Positions 9,675 to 19,256 of a stretch of DNA of 64,000 bases are shown piece after piece. This DNA is from Tardiphaga sp. vice304 (GTDB taxonomy: Bacteria; Pseudomonadota; Alphaproteobacteria; Rhizobiales; Xanthobacteraceae): positions 744,001 through 808,000 of the forward strand of contig NZ_CP041402.1 in NCBI RefSeq assembly GCF_007018905.1, in the 5' to 3' direction. How positions within the stretch are numbered: the first letter of the stretch is position 1; every line of letters starts with the position of its first letter. Both the position numbers and the translations under genes were made by a program. The notes under the pieces were generated by a model that did no database searches, was not told the origin of the DNA, and saw only the letters and a list, made by a program, of their open reading frames with translations.

Positions 9675-10025
9675 CTACCCTTGCTCCAGCACCTTGATGG
9701 CCTCGAGATTGTCCGCCGCGCGGGCGTCGTCGATATAGGCCACCAGCAGGCGATTGATCGCGGTGGCATCGAGCAGCCGGAACTGGCGCGGATCGATCCA
9801 GCCGTCGAAATAACGGTCGAGATAGCCGGATTGACTGTCTTTCTCCTCGACCCAATTGGGTCCGATCAACCGTGCCGGAGAGGTCTCCCAATAGCACGAC
9901 ACCAGATGGCCCTGACCGACATGGCCCAGAATACGCTGTCCACTCCGTGGCGCTTCGCTCATCGGCCGAAGAAACTGGCCATATTCCCTTAAAACCCGCT
10001 CGACCTGCATACGACGCGATTCCAT
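9675..10025 (-). CDS. conserved-type small hypothetical protein
   Basis: This encodes about 116 residues, of which the portion from VERVLREYGQFLRPMSEAPR to the end looks like a folded soluble domain. It has a W-rich middle (SCYWETSPARLIGPNWVEEK, YFDGWIDP) and no signal peptide or membrane span. The SEAPRSGQRIL start of the core resembles the APRDG..IL motif of short Rhizobiales proteins, but I cannot assign a function. The start is uncertain: ATG 10025 and ATG 10010 both lack a clear ribosome site and the frame is open further upstream. It is convergent with selD. Confidence 0.55.
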   Translation of the reverse strand: MESRRMQVERVLREYGQFLRPMSEAPRSGQRILGHVGQGHLVSCYWETSPARLIGPNWVEEKDSQSGYLDRYFDGWIDPRQFRLLDATAINRLLVAYIDDARAADNLEAIKVLEQG

Positions 10026-10532
10026 CTGCGGAGAGCGCCGAGGGGGCGCCCGCTGTCGACAACGATCCATCGATGTTTTGTTTCCGGCGTCGCGATGCAA
10101 GACGCGGCGGCTATTTGCAGCCGGCATCTGGACCATCAAACCATCCGGCCAGAATGCCATCCACCGATTCAACTAGTGGTGCGACTTCCAGGCCCTTGCC
10201 AACCGAGAATGTATCATGCGGAACCTTGCGGGAGCGCGCACCAAACCGCCATCGCAAGATTTTTTCACACCACCTGAGATTTAGCGAAGATAAAGTCGCT
10301 TCCTTTTGCGCACAAAAAAGGTACCACGGTCCGCGAAACCACTGAAAATTAAGGCGGTATTAAGGTTTCATTAAGCCTGTATTAAGCACGAAAAATCGCG
10401 GCTTTGCAGATAGTTCGGATGTCTTGGCCTGTGGCGAATGGGTGACAGTATTTTAGTCAGAAGCCGTCTAAATCACGGCCATGGACAGAGCCACCACGGC
10501 TCATTCAAAACAGTTTTCTGGAGACTACCCCA
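10026..10532. other. long intergenic region upstream of the outer-membrane protein gene
   Basis: This 507-base stretch contains no gene I would support. Its right half becomes A/T-rich from about 10250 and carries the TTAA array at 10349-10385. A long leader precedes the omp start. GGAG at 10518-10523 is the ribosome site for the gene at 10533. Confidence 0.6.
10349..10385 (+). promoter_or_regulatory. array of overlapping CtrA-type sites (TTAA-N7-TTAA)
   Basis: TTAA occurs at 10349, 10360, 10371 and 10382, each pair separated by exactly seven bases and each copy extended to ATTAAG. TTAA-N7-TTAA is the core of the alphaproteobacterial CtrA binding site, so the array makes three overlapping full sites on one helix face (11-bp period). 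It lies about 150 bases before the outer-membrane protein gene. Binding is inferred. Confidence 0.6.
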
Positions 10533-11264
10533 ATGAAGAACTTCCTGCTCGGTACTGTGGCCCTCATCGCTCTCGGCGCTGCCGTTCCGGCAATCGCTGC
10601 TGACATGGCTCCCCGCAGCTACACCAAGGCACCGGCCTACGTCGCAGCCCCGATCTACAACTGGACCGGCTTCTACGTCGGCGGCAACATCGGCGGCGCA
10701 TTCGGCGGCGGCAATGGCTTCACCGGCGCTGTCAACAACAGCAGCAGCAATGGCAAGTTCATGGGCGGCGTCCAGGGCGGCTACAACTATCAGTTCGCTC
10801 CGAACTGGGTGATCGGTGTCGAAGCCCAGTACGACTGGACCAGCAACAGCGGCGCTACCGTGACGTTCCCGCTGGCTCCGGCCTACACCTACAACACCAG
10901 CCTCAATGGCCTCGGCTCGGTGACCGGCCGTCTCGGCTACACCTGGGGTCCGGCCATGCTGTACGCCAAGGGCGGTTACGCCTTCACTGACCGCAGCCGT
11001 TCGGTTACCGGTCTGCCCGCCGTCGGCGTCAACGGCAACACCGATGGCTACACCGTCGGTGGTGGTCTGGAATACATGTTCACCCAGAATTGGTCGGGCA
11101 ACATCGAATATCAGTACTACAACTTCGGCAAGACCACCTTTGCCTCCGCTCCGCTCGCCGCCTATGGCTCGGCGACCAGCGAACAGCACACCGTCAAGGC
11201 TGGCCTGAACTACCACTTCAACCTCGGTAACTTCGGCAGCGGCATGGTTCCCGCCAAGTATTGA
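10533..11264 (+). CDS. Omp31/RopB-like outer-membrane beta-barrel protein
   Basis: This is a 243-residue outer-membrane protein. The signal peptide ([22 protein letters not shown]) is followed by a short linker with the [19 protein letters not shown] segment typical of small alphaproteobacterial beta-barrels. Alternating aromatic/polar strands follow ([46 protein letters not shown]). The AGLNYHFN strand near the C-terminus is the usual final barrel strand, here followed by a short tail. Codon use is strongly biased, suggesting high expression. A CtrA-type array lies upstream and a strong terminator follows. Confidence 0.88.
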   Translation: MKNFLLGTVALIALGAAVPAIAADMAPRSYTKAPAYVAAPIYNWTGFYVGGNIGGAFGGGNGFTGAVNNSSSNGKFMGGVQGGYNYQFAPNWVIGVEAQYDWTSNSGATVTFPLAPAYTYNTSLNGLGSVTGRLGYTWGPAMLYAKGGYAFTDRSRSVTGLPAVGVNGNTDGYTVGGGLEYMFTQNWSGNIEYQYYNFGKTTFASAPLAAYGSATSEQHTVKAGLNYHFNLGNFGSGMVPAKY

Positions 11265-11302
11265 TCTGATCGAAGCTTCTCGCGAAGCTTCATTGATCTC
11301 GG

Positions 11303-11335
11303 AAAGGCCGGCGCTTTGCGCCGGCCTTTCTGTTT
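11303..11335 (+). terminator. rho-independent terminator of the omp gene
   Basis: A perfect 12-bp stem (AAAGGCCGGCGC), TTT loop and complement span 11303-11329, followed by a T-rich tract. It begins 38 bases after the omp stop codon. Confidence 0.9.
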
Positions 11336-11463
11336 GTCGGCCTTCAACCGCGCAACGCGCAGGGCGGCGCGCGCAAGGCGGCCTTGCCACTCCCGCCGAA
11401 ATCGTGGACTGCTGGGGTCGAAAATCAACGTGCGGCGTCAACGAGCGTCCGAGGGATCGCACT

Positions 11464-12492
11464 ATGAACCAGATATTTGCCGCCCCGCTCGGGCATGCCG
11501 ATTCGGCAAATCTGCCGCGCCATGACTGGCAGCGCGACCAGGCGCAGGAATTGTACGACCTGCCTTTCGCCGACCTGATGTTTCAGGCGCAGAGCGTTCA
11601 CCGCGCCCATTTCGATCCGAATCACGTCGAGACCGCGAGCCTGCTCAGCATCAAGACCGGCGGCTGCGCCGAGGATTGCGGCTACTGCTCGCAGAGCGCG
11701 AAATACGACACCGACGTCACGGCCACGAAGCTGATGGATTGCGAATCGGTGGTCGCCACCGCGCAGCGCGCCAAGGAGGCCGGCGCCAGCCGCTTCTGCA
11801 TGGCGGCGGCGTGGCGCAACCCGAAGGACCGGGATCTCGACCGGGTCTGCGAGATGGTCAGCGCCGTCAAGGGTCTCGGCCTCGAGACCTGCGCCACTCT
11901 GGGCATGCTGACGCCGGACCAGGCGCAGCGCCTGCAGGATTCCGGCCTCGATTTCTACAACCACAACGTCGATACCTCGCGCGAATTCTACGGCAAGATC
12001 ATCTCGACCCGGACCATGGAAGACCGCATCGAGACGCTGGCGCATGCGCGCCACGCCGGCTTGAAGGTCTGCTGCGGCGGTATCGTCGGGATGGGCGAGC
12101 AGGTCGAGGACCGGCTGGGCATGCTGGTGCTGCTGGCCAACCTGCCGCATCACCCGGAAAGCGTGCCGATCAACATGTGGCAGGAGGTCCGTGGCGTGCC
12201 GGTCAACGACATGGCCGAGCGTCCCGACCCGATCGCGCTGGTGCGGATGATCGCCACCGCCCGAATCATGATGCCGCGATCCGTGGTGCGGCTGTCCGCC
12301 GGCCGGCAATACATGACCGATGAATTGCAGGCTTTGTGCTTCCTCGCCGGCGCCAACTCGATCTTCATCGGCGACGTGCTGCTGACGACGAAGAATCCGC
12401 AGATCGACCGCGATTCGGCGCTGCTGGGCCGCCTCGGCATCACCTCCGCGCTCGACCATGTGAAAACGTCCGCGACAGCCAATCCAGCCTGA
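11464..12492 (+). CDS. bioB: biotin synthase
   Basis: This 342-residue radical-SAM enzyme inserts sulfur into dethiobiotin. The SAM-binding cluster is C68-x3-C72-x2-C75 ([16 protein letters not shown]). The [13 protein letters not shown] and [13 protein letters not shown] segments are characteristic. ATG 11464 is chosen because GAGG precedes it and it gives the family N-terminus; the open frame upstream runs through the omp terminator. No other biotin gene lies nearby, so the remaining pathway must be elsewhere. The hydrolase at 12510 follows after 17 bases and is probably co-transcribed. Confidence 0.96.
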   Translation: MNQIFAAPLGHADSANLPRHDWQRDQAQELYDLPFADLMFQAQSVHRAHFDPNHVETASLLSIKTGGCAEDCGYCSQSAKYDTDVTATKLMDCESVVATAQRAKEAGASRFCMAAAWRNPKDRDLDRVCEMVSAVKGLGLETCATLGMLTPDQAQRLQDSGLDFYNHNVDTSREFYGKIISTRTMEDRIETLAHARHAGLKVCCGGIVGMGEQVEDRLGMLVLLANLPHHPESVPINMWQEVRGVPVNDMAERPDPIALVRMIATARIMMPRSVVRLSAGRQYMTDELQALCFLAGANSIFIGDVLLTTKNPQIDRDSALLGRLGITSALDHVKTSATANPA

Positions 12493-12509
12493 GACAGATT
12501 GCAATCGCC

Positions 12510-13574
12510 ATGCATTCGAAAACCCACACCACTAAAGCATCCGCCGACGGCCTGCGTTACCCGTGGGAGAGTCATCCCGGCGCCGACCAAGTCGTCGAGG
12601 TCGCGCCCGGCATTTTGTGGGTACGGCTCGACCTGCCGTTCCGCCTCAACCATGTGAACATCTATTTGATCGCCGACGGTGACGGCTATGCGATGGTCGA
12701 TACCGGAATCGGCAACGAGGCGACGATTGCGGCATGGACGACGCTGTTCGAGGGCGTCTTGCGCGGCAAGACCATCAGCCGGGTGATCGTCACCCACGCA
12801 CATCCCGACCATGTCGGCCAGGCCGGCTGGATGGTGCAGCGATTCCATTGCCCGTTCTACATGTCGCAGGTCGAATATCTGCAGGGCGTCTATCACCAGA
12901 ACCGCCGCACCGACGAGCGGGTGGTGAACTCGCGCAACTTCTTCCGCCGCCACGGCATGGACGAGGCGATCACCGAGCAGTTGCTTGGCCGCGGCCAGGA
13001 TTATCTGAAGAAGACCGTGCCGCTGCCGGCCGCCTATGTCCGGCTGTCGGACGGCGATGACATCACGATCGGCCAGCGCCGCTTCCGCGTGATCACCGGC
13101 GCCGGCCATTCGCCGGATCAGGTGATGCTGTATTGCGCCGAGGACGGCCTGTTTCTGTCGGCCGATCAGGTGCTCAGCAAGATTTCCCCGAATGTCAGCG
13201 TCTGGGCGCACGAGCCCGACGAAAACGCGCTCGGCTCCTATCTGCACTCCCTCAACCGCCTCGGCGAAGTGCTGCCGGACGACGTGCTGGTGCTGCCCGG
13301 TCACGGCGTGCCGTTCTACGGGCTCAAGATCCGCACCCGGCAGCTTGCCGACCACCACGAGGAGCGCTGCCAGATGATCGTCGCGGCGTGTGCGGCTAGC
13401 GCCAGAACCTCGGCCGAACTGGTGCCGGTGGTGTTTTCCAAACACAAGCTCGACGCGCATCAGACCGGCTTTGCCGCCGGCGAACTGATCGCCCATGTCA
13501 ATTACATGCTGGCGCAGAAGCGGCTGACATCGGAACTTGGAGTCGACCAGGTGCTGCGGTTCAGCAGCCGCTGA
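12510..13574 (+). CDS. metallo-beta-lactamase-fold hydrolase
   Basis: This is a 354-residue soluble MBL-fold protein. The di-metal motif THAHPDHVGQAG (HxHxDH) is present, followed by the expected later ligands GAGHSPDQ, SADQVL and PGHGVPF. The C-terminal region (SELVPVVFSKHKLDAHQTGFAAGELIAHVNYM) resembles the winged-helix-like tail of the MBL subfamily related to LACTB2. The substrate cannot be named. ATG 12510 starts 17 bases after bioB and the frame upstream overlaps bioB, so earlier starts are unlikely. Confidence 0.88.
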   Translation: MHSKTHTTKASADGLRYPWESHPGADQVVEVAPGILWVRLDLPFRLNHVNIYLIADGDGYAMVDTGIGNEATIAAWTTLFEGVLRGKTISRVIVTHAHPDHVGQAGWMVQRFHCPFYMSQVEYLQGVYHQNRRTDERVVNSRNFFRRHGMDEAITEQLLGRGQDYLKKTVPLPAAYVRLSDGDDITIGQRRFRVITGAGHSPDQVMLYCAEDGLFLSADQVLSKISPNVSVWAHEPDENALGSYLHSLNRLGEVLPDDVLVLPGHGVPFYGLKIRTRQLADHHEERCQMIVAACAASARTSAELVPVVFSKHKLDAHQTGFAAGELIAHVNYMLAQKRLTSELGVDQVLRFSSR

Positions 13575-13614
13575 GGCCGTAATGGCCCGGATCGGTAAAT
13601 AAACCATCGCGGGA

Positions 13615-13628
13615 TTGATCCAGAGCAA
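13615..13628. promoter_or_regulatory. candidate FixK-type box upstream of hemA
   Basis: TTGATCCAGAGCAA satisfies TTG(A/C)-N6-(T/G)CAA and lies 140 bases before the hemA start in a non-coding gap. The right half (GCAA) is the weaker variant. Heme synthesis genes are commonly oxygen-regulated by FNR/FixK proteins in this group; assignment here is inference. Confidence 0.35.
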
Positions 13629-13768
13629 GGATAAGCCCTGCTCCGCGCGCAACCCTTGCAGCTTCAATCGGACGTGAAAACGGCCGTTTCGGCTCGCATT
13701 CGGGCTGGAAGCCTTCTAAAACGGCTGTGGGGATGTAACCTTCCGGCTTCCATTTCGGGTATTTTGCT

Positions 13769-14998
13769 ATGGATTACAGCAAGTTCTTCACCGACGCTCT
13801 CGCCGTACTGCATGACGAGCGGCGCTACCGCGTTTTCGCCGATCTCGAGCGCATTGCCGGGCGCTTTCCGCATGCGGTTTGGCACACGCCGACCGGCGCC
13901 AAAAACGTCGTGATGTGGTGCTCCAACGATTATCTCGGCATGGGCCAGCATCCCAAGGTGGTCGGCGCGATGGTCGAGACCGCGACGCGGGTCGGCACCG
14001 GCGCCGGCGGCACCCGCAACATTGCCGGCAATCATCACCCGCTGGTGCAGCTGGAGGCCGAACTCGCCGACTTGCACGGCAAGGACGCGGCGTTGCTGTT
14101 CACCTCGGGCTATGTCTCGAACCAGGCCGGCATTTCGACGATCGCCAAATTGATGCCGAACTGCCTGATCCTGTCGGATGCGCTCAACCACAATTCGATG
14201 ATCGAGGGTATCAAACAGTCCGGCTGCGAGCGCGTGGTGTGGCGCCACAACGACGTCGCCCATCTGGAAGAACTGCTGATCGCCGCCGGACCCGACCGGC
14301 CGAAGCTGATCGCCTGCGAGAGCCTGTATTCGATGGACGGCGATGTAGGCCCCTTGGCCGCGATCTGCGACCTCGCCGAGCGCTATGGTGCCATGACCTA
14401 TGTCGATGAAGTTCATGCCGTCGGCATGTATGGCCCGCGCGGCGGCGGCATCGCCGAGCGCGAGGGCGTGATGCATCGCATCGACGTGCTCGAAGGCACG
14501 CTCGCCAAGGCCTATGGCTGCCTCGGCGGCTATATCGCGGCGAACCGTGACATCATCGACGCCGTGCGCTCCTACGCGCCGGGCTTCATTTTCACCACCG
14601 CGCTGCCGCCGGCGATCTGTTCGGCCGCGACCGCCGCGATACGCCATCTCAAGACCTCGATCTGGGAGCGCGAGCGCCACCAGGACCGCGCCGCGCGCGT
14701 CAAGGCGATCCTGACCGCCGCCGGCCTGCCGGTGATGCCGAGCGACACCCACATCGTGCCGGTCTTCGTCGGCGATCCCGAGCACTGCAAGAAGGCCTGC
14801 GACCTCTTGCTGGCAGACCACGGCATCTACATCCAGCCGATCAACTATCCCACCGTCGCCAAGGGCGCCGAACGGCTGCGCATCACGCCGTCGCCATATC
14901 ATGACGACGCGCTGATCGACCGGCTTGCCGAGGCGATGGTGGTGGTCTGGGAGCAGCTCGGGCTGAAGCTCAATGCCAGGGCGCTGGCGGCCGAATAG
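13769..14998 (+). CDS. hemA: 5-aminolevulinate synthase
   Basis: This 409-residue PLP enzyme condenses glycine and succinyl-CoA, the first step of heme (and, where present, bacteriochlorophyll) synthesis in alphaproteobacteria. The N-terminus [11 protein letters not shown], the motif [13 protein letters not shown], the glycine-rich [10 protein letters not shown] and the PLP lysine at 247 in [14 protein letters not shown] are all typical, as is the length. It has its own 194-base upstream gap with a candidate FixK box. The GlpM-like gene follows after 25 bases. Confidence 0.97.
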   Translation: MDYSKFFTDALAVLHDERRYRVFADLERIAGRFPHAVWHTPTGAKNVVMWCSNDYLGMGQHPKVVGAMVETATRVGTGAGGTRNIAGNHHPLVQLEAELADLHGKDAALLFTSGYVSNQAGISTIAKLMPNCLILSDALNHNSMIEGIKQSGCERVVWRHNDVAHLEELLIAAGPDRPKLIACESLYSMDGDVGPLAAICDLAERYGAMTYVDEVHAVGMYGPRGGGIAEREGVMHRIDVLEGTLAKAYGCLGGYIAANRDIIDAVRSYAPGFIFTTALPPAICSAATAAIRHLKTSIWERERHQDRAARVKAILTAAGLPVMPSDTHIVPVFVGDPEHCKKACDLLLADHGIYIQPINYPTVAKGAERLRITPSPYHDDALIDRLAEAMVVVWEQLGLKLNARALAAE

Positions 14999-15023
14999 GC
15001 TCTGCCGTCAGGACAATCCGCCG

Positions 15024-15353
15024 ATGGATATCGTCTGGAAAGGTATCGTCGGGGGCCTGATGACCGCCGCGATCGTCTGGCTGTCGAAGCGCGGCAATAC
15101 GCTGCCCGGCATCCTGCCGCTGTTTCCGACCTTCGGGCTGATCGCGCTGCTAGTGGTGGGCGCCAAGCATGACAATGCCGGCTTCCGCGAGGCTTGCCTC
15201 GCCGGCGCCAAGACCATCCCGGCCTATCTGGCGTTCCTGGCGGTATGCTATTTCGGCATCGAGCGTTTCGACTACCGGATCGCGCTGCTGGCCGGCCTCG
15301 GCGTCTGGCTCGCCGTCGCCCTGGCGGTATTCTTCGCGCCGCGCTGGCTCTGA
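15024..15353 (+). CDS. GlpM-like small membrane protein
   Basis: This encodes 109 residues with four hydrophobic helices, at about 6-22, 29-48, 63-82 and 86-105. The PGILPLFPTFGLIALLVVG stretch matches the LVPLFPTF signature of the GlpM family of inner-membrane proteins, whose function is unsettled. ATG 15024 gives the family-length protein. It lies 25 bases behind hemA in the same direction and may be co-transcribed with it. Confidence 0.8.
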   Translation: MDIVWKGIVGGLMTAAIVWLSKRGNTLPGILPLFPTFGLIALLVVGAKHDNAGFREACLAGAKTIPAYLAFLAVCYFGIERFDYRIALLAGLGVWLAVALAVFFAPRWL

Positions 15354-15483
15354 CGATGATGCGGTGATCGATGGCTCGCCGGGGATGGTGGCGGTCCGGG
15401 AGCAACGCGAGCTGAAGCTCGCGGTCGGGGGGCTGGCGGCAGAGCAAGCTCGCTTGAAACTTTGTTGCCCACATCGACGCTCG

Positions 15484-15626
15484 AACACCTCTCCCCGCCG
15501 GGGAGTGGTCGACCGGCGAAGCCGGGCGGGTGAGGAGACGCGGCGCCCTCGATAGTTCTGTGCCCCTCACCCGGAGTCTTGCTGTCGCAAGGCTCCGACC
15601 TCTCCCCGATGGGGAGAGGTGAAGGA
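15484..15626. repeat. composite intergenic palindromic repeat
   Basis: Two CCTCTCCCC..GGGGAG hairpins (about 15487-15509 and 15599-15622) flank an inner inverted pair CGGGTGAGG / CCTCACCCG. It occupies much of the 375-base gap (15354-15728) between the GlpM-like gene and the kinase gene. The same family is seen at 9613, 22037 and 59759. Nothing codes here. Confidence 0.7.
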
Positions 15627-15728
15627 GGCCGCCGCGCTTGGCCACTCCCGCTAATCCCTATCGCTTGCGCCTTGCCGACGCGCTAGTTTCCCTCGCGGAG
15701 CGCCAACGCTCCACGGGGAGCGCGCGCG

Positions 15729-18700
15729 ATGCTGCATGACTGGGGCGTGATTCTCGTCGCCCTTGGCTACATCGGTTTTCTGTTCTGCGTCGCCAGCTAT
15801 GGCGACCGCATTGCGCTGTTCCGGCGTGCGCGGATGGGCGCGCTGATCTATCCGCTGTCGCTGGCGATCTATTGCACCTCCTGGACCTTCTTCGGGTCGG
15901 TCGGCTTCGCCAGTCGCACCGGCGTGGAATTCCTCGCGATCTATCTCGGCCCGATCCTGATGATTGCGTTCTGCACGCCGATCCTACGCCGGGTGATCCA
16001 TCTGGCGAAATCGCAGAACATCACCTCGATCGCCGATTTCATCGCCGCACGCTACGGCAAGAGCCAGGCGGTGGCGGCCACCGTCGCCGTGATCGCGATC
16101 ATCGGCTCGGTGCCCTACATCGCGCTGCAATTGAAGGCGGTGGCATCGTCGCTGGAAACCATCCTAGGCGACGACAAGACGATCGCCGGCGTGCCGGTGG
16201 TCGGCGACATGGCGCTGGTCGTCACCCTTGCGATGGCCGCCTTCGCCGTGCTGTTCGGCACCAGGCAGACCAACGCCACCGAACACCAGCACGGGTTGAT
16301 GCTGGCGGTCGCCACCGAATCGATCGTCAAGCTGGTGGCGTTCATCGCCGCCGGCCTGTTCGTGACGTTCTGGATGTTCGGGCCGTCCGAACTGATCGAG
16401 CGCGCGATAAAGACGCCGGAGGCGTTGCGCGCCATCAGCTACACGCCCTCGATCGGCAATTTCCTCACCATGGTACTGCTGTCGTTCTGCGCCATCATGC
16501 TGCTACCGCGGCAGTTTCATGTCAGCGTGGTGGAGAATTCCAGCGACGACGAGGTCGGCCGGGCGCGCTGGCTGTTTCCGACCTATCTGATCGCGATCAA
16601 CCTGTTCGTGATACCGATCGCGCTGGCCGGCCTTGTCACCTTCCCGTTCGGCGCCGTCGATAGCGACATGTATGTGCTGGCGCTGCCGATCGAAGCCGGC
16701 GCCAGTCTTCTCAGCGTCCTCGTCTTCATCGGCGGGCTATCGGCGGCCACCGCCATGGTGATCGTCGAATGCGTCGCGCTGGCGATCATGGTGTCGAACG
16801 ACATCGTGCTACCCATGGTGCTGCGGCGCGGCCCGCGCCCGGCCGGCGTGCCGACCGACTATGGCAACCTGTTGCTCAAGGTGCGGCGGTTCTCGATATT
16901 TGCCATCATGGCGATGGCCTATTTCTATTTCCGGGCGCTCGGCAACACCCAGCTCGCGGCCATCGGCCTGTTGTCCTTTGCCGCGATCGCCCAGTTCGCG
17001 CCGGCCTTCTTCGGCGGGCTGATCTGGCGCCGCGCCACCGCGCGGGGCGCGATCGGCGGCATGGTGATCGGCTTCATCGTCTGGGCCTATACGCTCTTCA
17101 TTCCGAGCTTCCTTGAAGGCAGTACGGCCGGTCTCATGCTTTTGCAGCATGGCCCGCTCGGCATCGAGGCGCTGCGACCGCAGGGCCTGTTTGGCGCCGA
17201 CCTGCCGCCGTTGATGCATGGCACGCTGTGGAGCCTGTCGCTCAACATCCTCACTTATATCGTGCTGTCGCTGATGCGGGCGCCGTCGTCGATCGAGCGG
17301 CTGCAGAGCGAGTTGTTCGTGCCGCCGACGCTGGCGCCGATCACGCCGACGTTCCGGCGCTGGCGCAGCACCGTCACGGTGCAGGACATCCAGGGCACGG
17401 TGACGCAATATCTCGGGCCGGAGCGCGCCCGCGAATCCTTCGAGGCCTTCGCCACCCGCCGCCGCGTCGATCTCGACCCGGCGGCGCCAGCCGATTTCGA
17501 ACTGCTGCAGCACGCCGAGCATCTGATCGCCTCGTCGATCGGCGCGGCCTCCTCGCGCATGGTGATGTCGCTCTTGCTGCGCAAGCGCACCGTGTCCGCG
17601 AAAGCCGCGCTGAAACTGCTCGACGATTCGCATGCCGCCTTGCATTTCAACCGCGAGATCCTGCAGACCGCGCTGAACCATGTCCGCCAGGGCATCGCGG
17701 TGTTCAATCCCGACCTGCAGCTGATCGTCTCCAACCGGCATTTTGGCGACATCCTCGGGCTGCCGCCGCCGATCGTGCAGATCGGGATCCCGCTGCGCGA
17801 AATCATCGAGTTCATCGGCCTGCAGGGCGCCTCGGCGGGCAACCACAGCGAGGCGCTGACGCAGGCGCGGTTGTTGGCCTATACGACCGAGGGCGAGCCC
17901 TATCTGGAGCGGCTGCCGGACCGCCAGATCGTCATCGAGGTCCGCACCAACCGGATGCCGGACGGCGGGCTGGTGCTGACCTTCTCCGACGTGACGCCGA
18001 GCTTCGAGGCCGCCGAGGCGCTGGAGCGCGCCAATGCGACGCTGGAAAAGCGCGTCCGCGACCGCACCGAGGAACTGACACGGCTGAATACCGAGCTGGC
18101 GCTGGCCAAGAGCACGGCCGAAGACGCCAACATCTCCAAAACCCGATTCCTTGCCGCGGCCAGCCACGACATCCTGCAGCCGCTGAACGCGGCCAGACTC
18201 TATGTCACCAGCCTGGTCGAGCGGCAGAGCGGCGGAGAGGACGCGCGCCTGGTCGAGAACATCGACGACTCGCTGGAGGCGATCGAGGAAATCCTGGGCG
18301 CGCTCCTCGACATCTCGCGGCTCGATGCGGGCGCGATGAACCCGTCGATCTCCAGCTTCCGGATCGGCGACCTGATGCGCTCGCTGGAGATCGAATATGC
18401 GCCGATCGCGCGCGCCCGCGGCGTCGCGCTGCAATTCGTGCCGTGCTCGCTGCCGGTGAAATCCGACCGCTTGATGCTGCGCCGGCTGTTGCAGAACCTG
18501 ATCTCCAACGCCATCAAATACACGCCGCATGGAAGGGTGCTGGTCGGCTGCCGGCGGCGCGGCCAATCGCTGCAGATCGGCATTTATGACACCGGCGTCG
18601 GCATTCCGATCCTCAAGCGCGGCGAGATATTCAAAGAGTTCCACCGGCTCGAGCAGGGCGCGCGGATCGCACGCGGGCTGGGCCTCGGCCTGTCGATCGT

Positions 18701-19247
18701 GCAACGTCTGGCCTCGGTGCTCAATCACGGCATCGCGCTGGACGCCAACCGCGGCGGCGGCTCGTTCTTCTCGGTGACGGCGCCGATCGCCACGGCGATC
18801 GACCACACCACCGCCGTCACCAGCGCGACGCCGCTGTCGAAATCACCGATGTCCGGCACGCTGATCGTCTGCATCGAGAACGATCCTGCAATTCTCGATG
18901 GCATGCGGACGCTGCTCAGGGCTTGGGATGCCACCGTGATCGCCGTCGCCGACCCGGAAGCTGCGATGGCGGCGATTGCGGAGATCGAAGCATCGGGCCG
19001 GCAGTTGACCGGCCTCCTGGTCGACTATCATCTCGACCGCGGCAATGGCATCGCCGCGATCCGCGAAATCCGCAGCCGCTTCGGGTCCGCCATTCCGGCG
19101 ATCCTGATCACCGCCGACCGCAGCCCGCACGTCCGCGAAGCCGCCCGGCAGTCGGAAATCGCGGTGCTCAACAAGCCGGTCAAGCCGGCCTCGCTGCGCG
19201 CCCTGCTCGGGCAATGGCGCACCCGGCAGATGACGGCGGCGGAGTGA
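15729..19247 (+). CDS. SSS-domain hybrid sensor histidine kinase (CrbS-like)
   Basis: This is a 1,172-residue inner-membrane sensor. The first ~500 residues form a 12-13 helix sodium:solute-symporter domain. A linker follows, then a PAS-like region (about 640-755), a coiled coil (EALERANATLEKRVRDRTEEL), a HisKA domain with phospho-acceptor His813 (AASHDILQPL), a HATPase domain (NAIKYT, DTGVGIP, GLGLSI) and a C-terminal receiver with Asp1099 (LLVDYHLDRGNG). This order and length match CrbS-type kinases, which with the LuxR-type CrbR control acetyl-CoA synthetase in other bacteria. The convergent neighbour is exactly such a regulator. GGGGAG precedes the ATG. Whether the SSS domain transports or only senses is unknown. 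Confidence 0.9.
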   Translation: MLHDWGVILVALGYIGFLFCVASYGDRIALFRRARMGALIYPLSLAIYCTSWTFFGSVGFASRTGVEFLAIYLGPILMIAFCTPILRRVIHLAKSQNITSIADFIAARYGKSQAVAATVAVIAIIGSVPYIALQLKAVASSLETILGDDKTIAGVPVVGDMALVVTLAMAAFAVLFGTRQTNATEHQHGLMLAVATESIVKLVAFIAAGLFVTFWMFGPSELIERAIKTPEALRAISYTPSIGNFLTMVLLSFCAIMLLPRQFHVSVVENSSDDEVGRARWLFPTYLIAINLFVIPIALAGLVTFPFGAVDSDMYVLALPIEAGASLLSVLVFIGGLSAATAMVIVECVALAIMVSNDIVLPMVLRRGPRPAGVPTDYGNLLLKVRRFSIFAIMAMAYFYFRALGNTQLAAIGLLSFAAIAQFAPAFFGGLIWRRATARGAIGGMVIGFIVWAYTLFIPSFLEGSTAGLMLLQHGPLGIEALRPQGLFGADLPPLMHGTLWSLSLNILTYIVLSLMRAPSSIERLQSELFVPPTLAPITPTFRRWRSTVTVQDIQGTVTQYLGPERARESFEAFATRRRVDLDPAAPADFELLQHAEHLIASSIGAASSRMVMSLLLRKRTVSAKAALKLLDDSHAALHFNREILQTALNHVRQGIAVFNPDLQLIVSNRHFGDILGLPPPIVQIGIPLREIIEFIGLQGASAGNHSEALTQARLLAYTTEGEPYLERLPDRQIVIEVRTNRMPDGGLVLTFSDVTPSFEAAEALERANATLEKRVRDRTEELTRLNTELALAKSTAEDANISKTRFLAAASHDILQPLNAARLYVTSLVERQSGGEDARLVENIDDSLEAIEEILGALLDISRLDAGAMNPSISSFRIGDLMRSLEIEYAPIARARGVALQFVPCSLPVKSDRLMLRRLLQNLISNAIKYTPHGRVLVGCRRRGQSLQIGIYDTGVGIPILKRGEIFKEFHRLEQGARIARGLGLGLSIVQRLASVLNHGIALDANRGGGSFFSVTAPIATAIDHTTAVTSATPLSKSPMSGTLIVCIENDPAILDGMRTLLRAWDATVIAVADPEAAMAAIAEIEASGRQLTGLLVDYHLDRGNGIAAIREIRSRFGSAIPAILITADRSPHVREAARQSEIAVLNKPVKPASLRALLGQWRTRQMTAAE

Positions 19248-19256
19248 CAAGCGGAG

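Noticed and set aside
12150-13667. 505-codon minus-strand frame opposite bioB and the MBL hydrolase
   Set aside because: Antisense shadow spanning two well-supported plus-strand genes.
16809-18806. 665-codon minus-strand frame opposite the SSS hybrid kinase
   Set aside because: Low-complexity shadow of the kinase gene, no ribosome site and no family motif.
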